Source: JBCBKL01 sp963922565 (GTDB taxonomy: Bacteria; Pseudomonadota; Alphaproteobacteria; Rhodobacterales; Rhodobacteraceae). Taken from it: a stretch of 64,000 nt of DNA. The stretch spans positions 62,001 through 126,000 of the forward strand of contig CAWUIQ010000001.1 in assembly GCA_963922565.1 (NCBI GenBank). Direction: 5' to 3'. Shown in pieces: positions 25,775 through 33,994 of this stretch. Both the position numbers and the translations under genes were made by a program. Below the pieces are notes generated by a model. The model was not told the DNA's origin, searched no databases, and worked only from the letters and a program-made list of their open reading frames with translations. Each line of letters begins with the position of its first letter. Within the stretch, counting starts at the first letter, position 1.

Positions 25775-26458
25775 ATGCCGCAATTCGACGTTGAAGAGGA
25801 TGCCAGGCGGGCCTTCGGGGCCCTCCAGCGCGGTGGTATCGCCATCGTGCCGCACAATATCGGCTATGCAGCCTTGGGCGGGTCGACCGAGGCGCTGATG
25901 ACGATCTTCAATACCAAGCAACGTGCCGCATCCAAGCTGAATGCGATGATTGGCAATCGGCAGATCCACAACGAGGTACATGCCTGCTCGACCCGGGGCC
26001 GCGAGATCGTCGAGGCCATTACCGAGGATTACGGCTTGCCCCTTGGCTGTGTTGCCCCGGCCAACATGGACCATCCCCTGATCACCGCCCTGGATGATGA
26101 GATGATCCCCCGGTCATCGCGCGACGGAACCATCGTCATGCTGATGAATGCCGGTGCCCATCACGCTGCCCTTACGGCGCTAAGCCATGCCAACAGCCTG
26201 CCGCTGTTCGGCTCGTCCGCAAACCTGTCGATGGGTGGCACCAAGTTCTGCGTCGAGGATATCGAGCCCGAGATCATCGCCATCGCGGACGAGGTGGTGG
26301 ATCACGGTTTGCAACCGTTTCACCCTTACGGCCAATCCTCAACCTTGTTGAATGTCGAGACGCTCGAGATCCTGCGCGTTGGTTCGTGCTACGAAGACAT
26401 TGCATATATCTTGAAACGCCATTTCGGTCATGATCTGCCGCACCGAACGGCAGCCTGA
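25775..26458 (+). CDS. YrdC/Sua5-domain protein (orphan, in catabolic cluster)
   Basis: The 227-residue protein has the YrdC fold signatures: GGIAIVPHNIGYAALGGSTE (about 20-39, usual form GxxxxxPTDTxYGL), KQRAASKLNAMIGN (usual KxRpxxxPL), and LFGSSANLSMGG (about 146-157, usual SANxSG). Housekeeping YrdC/TsaC makes threonylcarbamoyl-adenylate for tRNA, and YrdC domains in HypF and TobZ make or transfer carbamoyl-adenylate. Here the proline-threonine-aspartate loop reads PHNIGY, so substrate handling has changed. It lies between the ABC permease and second amidase genes, so a carbamoyl- or ureide-related catabolic role is possible; tRNA modification is unlikely from context. Confidence 0.75.
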   Translation: MPQFDVEEDARRAFGALQRGGIAIVPHNIGYAALGGSTEALMTIFNTKQRAASKLNAMIGNRQIHNEVHACSTRGREIVEAITEDYGLPLGCVAPANMDHPLITALDDEMIPRSSRDGTIVMLMNAGAHHAALTALSHANSLPLFGSSANLSMGGTKFCVEDIEPEIIAIADEVVDHGLQPFHPYGQSSTLLNVETLEILRVGSCYEDIAYILKRHFGHDLPHRTAA

Positions 26459-26470
26459 GGGGGCGCCATT

Positions 26471-27106
26471 ATGAACGATGCTTATGAAGAGCAGGGGTTT
26501 GGCGCGATCCAGATCGGGTTCGGTGCGCGCCCGGCGGTGCTGGTCGTGGACTTTCAACTGGGTTTCACCAGCGCCGACCAGCCGTTGGGCGGCAGTGCCA
26601 TGGTCGATGCAGCGGTCGAGAATACGGCCCGTCTGCTGGCCGCGGCCCGTCATGCAAAAGTGCCAGTTCTGCAGACCTATGTTGGCCATTGCAGCGATCA
26701 CGACGCGCTGAACTGGAAGATCCCCGCCGTGCGCACGGATTTCACGGACGGAACCGAGGGCACGCGGTTGGACCCCCGCATTCACGATCCGGACTATGAC
26801 GTGGTGTTCCGCAAGATCGCGCCGTCGATATTCTTTCAGACGCCGGCAGTGCAGATCCTGACCAAGCATCAGATCGATACGGTGATCATCGTTGGCTGCA
26901 ACACGTCGGGATGCGTCAGAGCCTCTGCCGTCGATGCGTTTTCCTACGGGTTCCGCACCATCCTGCCCCGCGATTGCTGTGGCGATGTCGAAGAGGGGCC
27001 GCACGATCAGGCCCTGCGCGACATCGACCGGCGGTATGGTGACGTGATCACCAGCCAGGTGGCAATTGCCGCGCTAACCGGCGCTTTGGAACAGGTGGGC
27101 GGCTAG
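26471..27106 (+). CDS. Isochorismatase-family cysteine hydrolase, second copy
   Basis: The 211-residue protein shows the same triad as the first copy: Asp in VLVVDFQLGFT (about 28), Lys in VVFRKIAPSIFFQT (about 117) and Cys in IIVGCNTSGCVRASAVDA (about 152). N-carbamoylsarcosine amidase and maleamate amidohydrolase are the nearest described activities. Two amidases of one family in a single operon suggest successive amide-bond cleavages or two substrates. Its TAG shares the bases CTAG with the stop of the convergent uxuA gene. Confidence 0.85.
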   Translation: MNDAYEEQGFGAIQIGFGARPAVLVVDFQLGFTSADQPLGGSAMVDAAVENTARLLAAARHAKVPVLQTYVGHCSDHDALNWKIPAVRTDFTDGTEGTRLDPRIHDPDYDVVFRKIAPSIFFQTPAVQILTKHQIDTVIIVGCNTSGCVRASAVDAFSYGFRTILPRDCCGDVEEGPHDQALRDIDRRYGDVITSQVAIAALTGALEQVGG

Positions 27107-28293
27107 GTATCCGCTGAAAGCGCCGTCGCGATCCCACGCAGTTCGGCCAGCCCTCGCATCCGTCCGATCAGCGGATAGCCTGGCAAGCTGTCGCGGTCAC
27201 GATCCATCAGCAGTTCTTGCCCATGGTCGGGTCGCATGGGGATTTGCCAATCGGCGCGCCCCTCGGATTTACGCCGCGCCTCTTCGTCCAGCAGCGCCTT
27301 GATCGTGCCGACCATGTCGGTGTCGCCCTCAAGGTGCGGTGCCTCGAAAAAGTTGGGCCGCCGGGGATCAGGTCCAGCCAGCCGCTTGGTGTTGCGCAGG
27401 TGCACGAAATAGATGCGTGGGCCCAGACGCCGCACGAATTCGGCTCCGTCAAAGCTCTTGGCCACACCCAGCGACCCCGTGCACAGCGTCGCCCCGTTCG
27501 CCGGCAAATCGACAGCTGCCAGTGTCGCGGCGTAGTCATCGGTCGAAGACATCACGCGCGGCAGGCCCAGCAGTGGGAAGGGTGGGTCATCAGGGTGGCA
27601 ACACAGGCGCAGGCCAAGCTTTTCCGCGACTGGTACCACTTCGCCCAGAAAATCGATCAGGTTTTGTCGAAGCCGGGCGGCGTCAATCCCGTCGTAGGTG
27701 CCCAGCCGTTCGCGCACCTGATCCAGCGTCCAGCCGTCATTGGCCCCGGGCAGACCCATTATGATCGTGCGGATCAGGCGGGTTTGTTCCGCCTCGGACA
27801 TCTCAGCTAATCGTGCCTCTGCGGCGCATTGCAGAGTTTCCTGGTAATCGTCCCTCGCGTCAGGCCGCTTCAGCAGGAACAGATCGAAGGCGGCGAAATC
27901 GGTCAGGTCGAACAGCATCGCTGTGCCCCCATGCGGCTGGGGCGCATGGGTTTGCGTGCGGGTCCAGTCGAGGATCGGCATGAAGTTGTAGCAGATCGAC
28001 TTGATCCCATTACGTGCCAGCGCTTCTAGACTGCGTTTGTAGGCCGTCAGGTGACTGGCCATCTCGGACCCTTGCGTCTTGATCGCCTCGGACACCGGAA
28101 GGCTTTCGACGACGGCCCATTCGAGCCTCGCCGCCTCGATTATCGTCTTCCGCTCGGCAATGGCATCGGCGGGCCATTCCGCGCCGGGTGGATAGTCATG
28201 CAAGGCCGTCACCACCCCTGTCGCGCCAACCTGAGGCAGATCGCTGAGCATCACGGGGTCATGGGGGCCGAACCAGCGCCAGCATTCCTTCAT
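27103..28293 (-). CDS. uxuA: Mannonate dehydratase
   Basis: Start ATG at 28293 (MKECWRWFGPHDPVMLSD) overlaps the stop of the upstream Gfo/Idh gene as ATGA and matches the E. coli UxuA N-terminus (MxxxWRWYGPNDPV) in position; product 396 residues, the normal length. Family segments QVGATGVVTALHDYPPG, NFMPILDWTRT, LRLCCHPDDPPFPLLGLPR and HLRNTKR (metal and substrate residues) are present. It converts D-mannonate to 2-keto-3-deoxygluconate. It is last in a four-gene minus-strand operon behind three Gfo/Idh/MocA genes and pairs with uxaC and uxuB encoded divergently. Confidence 0.95.
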   Translation of the reverse strand: MKECWRWFGPHDPVMLSDLPQVGATGVVTALHDYPPGAEWPADAIAERKTIIEAARLEWAVVESLPVSEAIKTQGSEMASHLTAYKRSLEALARNGIKSICYNFMPILDWTRTQTHAPQPHGGTAMLFDLTDFAAFDLFLLKRPDARDDYQETLQCAAEARLAEMSEAEQTRLIRTIIMGLPGANDGWTLDQVRERLGTYDGIDAARLRQNLIDFLGEVVPVAEKLGLRLCCHPDDPPFPLLGLPRVMSSTDDYAATLAAVDLPANGATLCTGSLGVAKSFDGAEFVRRLGPRIYFVHLRNTKRLAGPDPRRPNFFEAPHLEGDTDMVGTIKALLDEEARRKSEGRADWQIPMRPDHGQELLMDRDRDSLPGYPLIGRMRGLAELRGIATALSADT

Positions 28294-29330
28294 GGTTGCC
28301 ATCCTTTCCGCATCAGGTGGGTTGGGGAGAGGGGCAGTGCAACGCGCTCGCCGCTGCGATGTGCGGCGTAGATCGCTGTCACCAGTTCGATGGACCGCCG
28401 GCCGTCGGCGAGCGTGACGGCTTGGCTGGATTGCCCGCTCAGTGCTTTGCCGATCTCGGTCAGAAAGCCGGTGAAACCGGGTGGGGCAGGAGGTACAGCG
28501 GCGATACAGGCATTGATGGCGGCTTGGTCGGCTGGGTCGCGCGCGGTAAAGGTCCAATGACCCTCTGCTGGGCTATAGGGCAGGGTCCCCGATGTCGCCG
28601 TCAACCTGTCAAAGACGAAACGCAGTCTGGTTTCGTCCCGCGCTGCACCCAGGGTTATGGAACTGGTGGCGATCGCCCCGTCGGCCAGATCAAAGGTTAT
28701 CACCGCACAGTCCTCGGTCTCAATCGGGTTGATGCGCGTGGAGAGCCGGGCCGTGACATGGGTGACGGGGGCAAAGAAGTGTTCGAGCAGGTCATGTGCG
28801 TGGATTGCGTGGCCAAGAACCGCGCCGCCCTGCTCCCCGGCCCATGTGCCTCGCCACGGTACGGCATAATAATCAGCGCCCCGCGCCCAGTGGGTTTCAA
28901 GCGCGGCGATATGCGGTCTGCCCGTAAGACCCGCATCGATCAGGGCCTGAAGTTGGGTGAAGGCGGGGCCGAACCTGTATTGAAAAACAGGAAATACATG
29001 GCGGCCTGCCTTTTCGGCAGTGGTGGCAATGGCGTCGGCCTCATCGATTGACGTGGCCAGCGGCTTTTCACAGATGACGTGCTTGCCTGCCTTCAGCGCC
29101 GCGATGGAAGTGGGTGCGTGCAGGTGCGGCGGCAGGCAGATGTCGATCAGATCAGCATCGCTGTCCAGCGCGGCCTCGATCGTCTCTGCACCGGGGATAT
29201 CTGGCGCCACGGCTTGGCGCCGGTCCGCGTCCTGATCGACCAGCAACACGACGTCGAATTCCGGCAGCGCCTGATAGGCTGCCAAGTGTTGCGCGCCGAT
29301 CCCCGCGCCCAGGATTGCAACGCGGATCAT
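28290..29330 (-). CDS. Gfo/Idh/MocA-family oxidoreductase 1 of tandem trio
   Basis: The 346-residue protein has an N-terminal Rossmann fold (VAILGAGIGAQHLAAYQALP, about 4-23), the family CEKPLATS motif (about 88-95) and a C-terminal alpha/beta domain (HWARGADYYAVPWRGTW). Family members oxidise or reduce sugars, inositols or sugar acids with NAD(P). It overlaps both neighbours by four bases. Its job in the uronate cluster is unknown; sugar dehydrogenase or epimerising two-step redox are options. Confidence 0.87.
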   Translation of the reverse strand: MIRVAILGAGIGAQHLAAYQALPEFDVVLLVDQDADRRQAVAPDIPGAETIEAALDSDADLIDICLPPHLHAPTSIAALKAGKHVICEKPLATSIDEADAIATTAEKAGRHVFPVFQYRFGPAFTQLQALIDAGLTGRPHIAALETHWARGADYYAVPWRGTWAGEQGGAVLGHAIHAHDLLEHFFAPVTHVTARLSTRINPIETEDCAVITFDLADGAIATSSITLGAARDETRLRFVFDRLTATSGTLPYSPAEGHWTFTARDPADQAAINACIAAVPPAPPGFTGFLTEIGKALSGQSSQAVTLADGRRSIELVTAIYAAHRSGERVALPLSPTHLMRKGWQP

Positions 29331-30325
29331 GCCTCTGCCATTTCTTGCGCCCTTAACGCCAATTCCATAACGGTAAAGCAGTGGCTCTGGGGCATCGCCG
29401 TTTCGGTCCGGTGCTGGATGTCGTGCAGCAGTCGGTCAAAATAGGGTAGCCCAGCGTCGCTTGCATCGATGTTTTCGCAGCGCGTGCCGTTGACCAGAAC
29501 GACGTGATCCGTTCCCTCGCGCCCGCCGACGTCAACGTATTTGCGCAGTTCGATATACCCATCAGTGCCGAGGAGCGTCAGCCGCCCGTCGCCCCAATTG
29601 GGCAGCGCATCGGGTGTGTACCAATCGACGCGGATATAGCCCGAAGCATGGGCCGATCGCAGGGCGATTTCACCGAAATCCTGCAGCCCGGGATCGCGGG
29701 AATTCGCATGGTTCGCCACATGGGCCATGGCGATGTCGGCCGTGTCAGAGGCTGTGAAATAAAGAAACTGGTCAATCTGGTGCGAGGCGATGTCAGTCAA
29801 GATTCCGCCATATCGGTCGCGCTGAAAGAACCAGTCGGGCCGCGTGGCGCGGTTGAGCCGGTGCGGCCCCAACCCGCAGGTATGGACGACCTGCCCGATC
29901 GCTCCGTCTGCGACCAGCTCGCTGGCCAGCGTCACAGCCGGTACCTCGAACCGTTCGGAAAAGTTGATCGACCATATCCGCCCCGTTTCAGCGACCGTCT
30001 GGCGGATCGCGGCGAGCTGGGTCAGTTCGGTGCAGCCCGGTTTATCGGTCATCACGTCGTGCCCGGTCTCCATCGCACGAATCGCTACGGCCGCCCGGTC
30101 CGCAGGTATGTTCGAGATCAGGGCCAGATCTGCCCCTGCGCCAAGTGCCTCGTCGAGGGTTTCAAAGCGACGCAGATCCGGGAACCGTCTTTGGTAGCCT
30201 GATAGGGGTTGTGGTGATCCTTCGGTCCAGTAGCCAAGGCACCGCGCGCCTGCCCGCAGCATATTCTCCGTCATACCGTAGATGTGCCGATGGTCGAGGC
30301 CGAGGGCAACGAAAGTGATGGTCAT
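29327..30325 (-). CDS. Gfo/Idh/MocA-family oxidoreductase 2 of tandem trio
   Basis: The 332-residue member is more divergent: the N-terminus reads TITFVALGLDHRHIYGMTEN, without a clear GxGxxG, and the usual EKP motif is DKP (MTDKPGCTELTQ, about 92-103). It keeps DIASHQIDQFLYF (about 180) and GTDGYIELRKY typical of this fold. The altered nucleotide-binding loop suggests a different cofactor grip or a sugar-dehydrogenase branch like those found with rhamnogalacturonan or uronate use. It overlaps genes on both sides by four bases. Confidence 0.82.
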   Translation of the reverse strand: MTITFVALGLDHRHIYGMTENMLRAGARCLGYWTEGSPQPLSGYQRRFPDLRRFETLDEALGAGADLALISNIPADRAAVAIRAMETGHDVMTDKPGCTELTQLAAIRQTVAETGRIWSINFSERFEVPAVTLASELVADGAIGQVVHTCGLGPHRLNRATRPDWFFQRDRYGGILTDIASHQIDQFLYFTASDTADIAMAHVANHANSRDPGLQDFGEIALRSAHASGYIRVDWYTPDALPNWGDGRLTLLGTDGYIELRKYVDVGGREGTDHVVLVNGTRCENIDASDAGLPYFDRLLHDIQHRTETAMPQSHCFTVMELALRAQEMAEA

Positions 30326-31347
30326 GCGCGCACCTTTTCAGTTTGACCCGAGGCGCTGGCCCGGGTCATGGCGTCGATTACCGCATGTACGCGCAAGGCT
30401 TCCTGCCCCATAGCGAGCGGCGCACGGCCGATGCGGACGGCTTGCGCAAAATCTTCGAGGATGGATTGGTGCCAGCCGTGGGTGAAGGCCATCGGATCGG
30501 CGCCGCCGCCCGTGCTCTGATCGGTTCCCAGCATCTCTGTCTCGCCGTCGATCCAGTCGAGGCGAAGCGCGTCCCCTTCCAGATGTACCCGCGCTTTGGT
30601 GGTGATCAGCGTGATGCTTTCCGTGCCGCCCGGATAAGCGCAGGTGGTTGCGCTGATCATGCCCGTTGCGCCGCTTTCAAAGGTCAGAATCGCAGTTGCG
30701 ATATCTTCGGCCTCAAGTCGATGCAGGGGGCTGGAGCGCATCTGGGCCTGAAGCTCTTTGACCGGGCCGCAAAGCCAGAGCGCCAGATCAAGCGTGTGGA
30801 TCGCCTGAGAAATCATCACCCCGCCGCCGTCGCGGGCATAGCTGCCGCGCCCCGGTTCGTCGTAATAGGCCTGATCGCGCCACCAAGGCACTTTGATTTC
30901 GACATGGACAACCTCGCCCAAGTCGCCACTTTCGAGACGCTTCATTAGCGTCTGGGACGCGGCCCGGGTTCGGTGCTGGAAGACAATGCCGAGAGGAACG
31001 TTGTGGTAGAGCCCGACGATGGCCCGCGCTTGTTCCAGCGTCCGTTCAACGGGTTTTTCCATGAGCGTCGGGATACCTGCTGCCGATAGGGCCTGCGCAT
31101 GTTCAATCCTGGCATTGGGCGGGGTGATCAGGATCGCGAGATCCGGCTTGGTTGCCGTAGCCGCGTCGATGTCTTTATGGGCGTCGACGGGATAGCCCAG
31201 CAGATCTGCCGCCTGATCGGCAAAGGCCCGCGTCCGCGCAAGATCACGCCCTAATACGCCACCCAGCCGCACGCCTGCGCCGTTATCGCGTAGCGCCAGC
31301 AGGTGGGTTTGGGCGACCATCCCCATCCCGATCAACAAGGCGTTCAT
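30322..31347 (-). CDS. Gfo/Idh/MocA-family oxidoreductase 3 of tandem trio
   Basis: The 341-residue protein starts MNALLIGMGMVAQTHLLALR (GxGxxA dinucleotide loop), has LMEKPVERTLEQA (about 95-107) and the catalytic-type QAIHTLDLALWLCGPV (about 182-197) with the family's conserved histidine. It is first in the minus-strand operon that ends with uxuA, and diverges from uxaC across 86 bases. Expected role is NAD(P)-linked oxidation of a sugar or sugar acid upstream of the uronate pathway. Confidence 0.87.
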   Translation of the reverse strand: MNALLIGMGMVAQTHLLALRDNGAGVRLGGVLGRDLARTRAFADQAADLLGYPVDAHKDIDAATATKPDLAILITPPNARIEHAQALSAAGIPTLMEKPVERTLEQARAIVGLYHNVPLGIVFQHRTRAASQTLMKRLESGDLGEVVHVEIKVPWWRDQAYYDEPGRGSYARDGGGVMISQAIHTLDLALWLCGPVKELQAQMRSSPLHRLEAEDIATAILTFESGATGMISATTCAYPGGTESITLITTKARVHLEGDALRLDWIDGETEMLGTDQSTGGGADPMAFTHGWHQSILEDFAQAVRIGRAPLAMGQEALRVHAVIDAMTRASASGQTEKVRA

Positions 31348-31433
31348 GCCGTTCCTCCCGCCTTCAGATTGGCGGCAATTCGCGGGTGCGCCAAGGGCTA
31401 TTTGTGCTAGGCTCGCCGACGGGGAGGACGAAA

Positions 31434-32801
31434 ATGGTTTTGAACCTCAAGGGGCTGGCCGAAGAGCTGTATGAGGGTGTGCGGGACGCCCCCATCGTGT
31501 CGCCCCATGGTCATTGCGACCCGGCCTGGTTCGCCCAGGATGCGCCGTTTCCAGACCCTGCGGCGTTGTTGGTCATCCCTGATCACTATGTCTTTCGGAT
31601 GCTCTATTCGCAGGGCGTGCCTATGGAGGATCTGGGCATTGGCGTGCCAGAGGCGCAGCGGGATCCAAGGGCGATCTTCCGTCTCTTTGCGCAGCATTGG
31701 CATTTGTTTCTCGGCACCCCGAGCCGCATCTGGATCGAATATGTGCTACGGGAAACGATTGGCTGCACTCTGCCCCTTGGGCCTGACACTGCCGATGCGG
31801 TGTACGACCATATCGCGGATTGGCTGGCCGACCCGGCGCATCGCCCCCGGGCGCTGTTTGATCGGTTCGGCATCGAGGTTCTGGCGACCACAGATGGCGC
31901 GCTCGACGATCTGGCAGCGCATGATGCGATCCGTGAAAGCGGCTGGGGTGGCCGTGTCATCCCGACATTCCGCCCCGACGCGGTATTGGATCCGGCCTTT
32001 CCCGACTGGCGGACCGATGTGGACAAGCTGGGCGCGATCACAGGTCACGACACCGGCACCTACGATGGTTTTCTTGCGGCGCTGCGGACCCGCCGCGCCT
32101 ATTTCCGGGATAGGGGCGCGACCGCGACCGATCACGCGATTCAAGAGCCTGTGACTGCATGGCTGGACGCGCCGGAAATTGTTTTCGCTCGACTTAGGGA
32201 CGGATCAGCGTCGGACAGCGATGCGCGGGTTTTCTATGGTCACATGCTGACAGAGATGGCGCAGATGTCGGCCGAAGACGGGATGGTGATGCAGCTTCAT
32301 GCCGGAAGTCGGCGTAATACGAATGCTGCGGTCTTCACCGGATTTGGCCGCGACAAGGGGGCGGATATCCCAATTGCCGTCGATTGGGTGCGCGGGCTTG
32401 AGCCACTTTTGAACCGTGTCGGGAACAACCCGGACCTTACCCTCATCCTCTTTACGCTGGACGAAACAACCTATGCCCGCGAGCTGGCCCCGCTGGCCGG
32501 TCATTGGCCCGCCTTGCGGATCGGGCCGCCGTGGTGGTTCCACGACAGCGCGGCAGGGATCGCGCGATACTTTGATCAGGTGGTCGAGACGGCGGGTTAC
32601 TGGAACCTTGCCGGGTTCAACGATGATACCCGCGCCTTTCTGTCAATCCCGGCGCGGCATGATCTGTGGCGGCGGGCGGTGGCAGAGCACCTTGCGGGGC
32701 AGGTCGAAAAAGGGCTGTTAGGGTTTGATGACGCGCAAATGCTTGCCCGGGCCCTGGCCACCGATCTGGCCCGCGACGCCTATAAGCTGGACCAGCCATG
32801 A
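31434..32801 (+). CDS. uxaC: Glucuronate (uronate) isomerase
   Basis: ATG 31434 follows GGGGAGG; an earlier in-frame start at 31386 is less likely. The 455-residue product matches UxaC in length and motifs: DAPIVSPHGHCDPAWFAQ (metal-binding HxHxD-like start, here HGHCD), LEVLATTDGALDDLAAH, and FNDDTRAFLSIPARHDLWRR near the C-terminus. It isomerises D-glucuronate to D-fructuronate and D-galacturonate to D-tagaturonate. The uxuB gene follows with a four-base overlap. Confidence 0.94.
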   Translation: MVLNLKGLAEELYEGVRDAPIVSPHGHCDPAWFAQDAPFPDPAALLVIPDHYVFRMLYSQGVPMEDLGIGVPEAQRDPRAIFRLFAQHWHLFLGTPSRIWIEYVLRETIGCTLPLGPDTADAVYDHIADWLADPAHRPRALFDRFGIEVLATTDGALDDLAAHDAIRESGWGGRVIPTFRPDAVLDPAFPDWRTDVDKLGAITGHDTGTYDGFLAALRTRRAYFRDRGATATDHAIQEPVTAWLDAPEIVFARLRDGSASDSDARVFYGHMLTEMAQMSAEDGMVMQLHAGSRRNTNAAVFTGFGRDKGADIPIAVDWVRGLEPLLNRVGNNPDLTLILFTLDETTYARELAPLAGHWPALRIGPPWWFHDSAAGIARYFDQVVETAGYWNLAGFNDDTRAFLSIPARHDLWRRAVAEHLAGQVEKGLLGFDDAQMLARALATDLARDAYKLDQP

Positions 32802-33994
32802 ACCGTATCCTGCATCTTGGCGTCGGGAATTTCTTTCGCGCCCACGGGGCGTGGTACACCCGTGATCTGGCCGATTGGCGGATCACCGGGGTCAGCCTGC
32901 GCTCACCCATGGTGCGCAACGGTCTCGCCGCCCGGAACTATGCCTATAGCGTGGTCATTAAGGATGCGGGCGGTACGCGGATTGACCGTGTCGCCTCAAT
33001 CGACCGGATGATTGTCGGCCCCGAAAACCCCGAGGCGGTGGTCGCGGCCATCGCTGACCCGCAGGTCGCTGTCGTCACGCTGACCGTTACCGAAAAGGGC
33101 TATCACCTTGGGCCCGACGGCACCCTTGATCTGAGGGACCCGGCCGTGGTCGCCGACTTCGACGGTGCACCGGTCACAGCCATCGGTGCGCTGGCCCACG
33201 GCCTGTCGCGCAGAACAGCGCCCGTCACGGTGCTGAGCTGTGATAATCTGCCGGGTAATGGCGCCAAGCTTGGCGCCGCGATCCGCCGCTTTACCCAGTT
33301 GGCCGGGTTGCCCTTACCCGCCCCGGTAACCTTTCCCTCATCCATGGTCGACCGTATCACGCCGGCCACAACGGAAAAGATCCGGGCGGAAGCCGATGAC
33401 CCGATGGCGGTACCCACCGAGGGTTTCAGTGAGTGGGTGATCGAAGACGATTTTGCCGGGCCGCGCCCCGACTGGCCGGGTGTGCAATGGGTCGATGACG
33501 TGGCCCCGCATGAGATGCGCAAGCTGCGGATGCTGAACGGGGCGCATTCTTATCTGGCCTATGCCGGGGTCGGACGCGGCCATATATATGTGCATGAAGC
33601 GATCGCCGACCCTGAATTACGCTCCGGTGCGCGGGCGTTGATGGCCGAGGCGATGGAGACGTTGCCCGATGCGGTGCGGGCCGTCGCACCGCCCTATGCC
33701 GAGGCGCTGATCGCCCGATTTGAAAACCCAAACCTCCACCACAAGCTGCGCCAGATCGCGATGGATGGCAGTCAGAAAATGCCGATCCGGGTGGTTGAGA
33801 CGATCCGTGACAGGGCGGGGCAGCCAAGCCCGGCGCTGGAAGCCGCAGTCGAGGCCTGGATTGCGTTTGTTCAGGCCGAGGTTGCGGCGGGGCGAGCCTT
33901 GGATGATCCGATGGCCAGCGCTTTGGTCGAGGCATGCAACGGCCCTGAGCCGCAAACAGCTTTGCGCCGGATTATCGACCCTAAGTCGGGATGA
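32798..33994 (+). CDS. uxuB: Fructuronate reductase / mannitol dehydrogenase family
   Basis: The 398-residue long-chain dehydrogenase begins ILHLGVGNFFRAHGAWYTRD (nucleotide loop) and has the catalytic K-x5-N-x2-H pattern in KLRMLNGAHSYLAYAG (about 240-255). Length is shorter than E. coli UxuB (about 486) but normal for alphaproteobacterial versions. It reduces D-fructuronate to D-mannonate with NADH, joining UxaC to UxuA. As no tagaturonate reductase (UxaB) is present, it might also serve tagaturonate. Its end overlaps the convergent kdgK gene by 14 bases. Confidence 0.9.
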   Translation: MNRILHLGVGNFFRAHGAWYTRDLADWRITGVSLRSPMVRNGLAARNYAYSVVIKDAGGTRIDRVASIDRMIVGPENPEAVVAAIADPQVAVVTLTVTEKGYHLGPDGTLDLRDPAVVADFDGAPVTAIGALAHGLSRRTAPVTVLSCDNLPGNGAKLGAAIRRFTQLAGLPLPAPVTFPSSMVDRITPATTEKIRAEADDPMAVPTEGFSEWVIEDDFAGPRPDWPGVQWVDDVAPHEMRKLRMLNGAHSYLAYAGVGRGHIYVHEAIADPELRSGARALMAEAMETLPDAVRAVAPPYAEALIARFENPNLHHKLRQIAMDGSQKMPIRVVETIRDRAGQPSPALEAAVEAWIAFVQAEVAAGRALDDPMASALVEACNGPEPQTALRRIIDPKSG

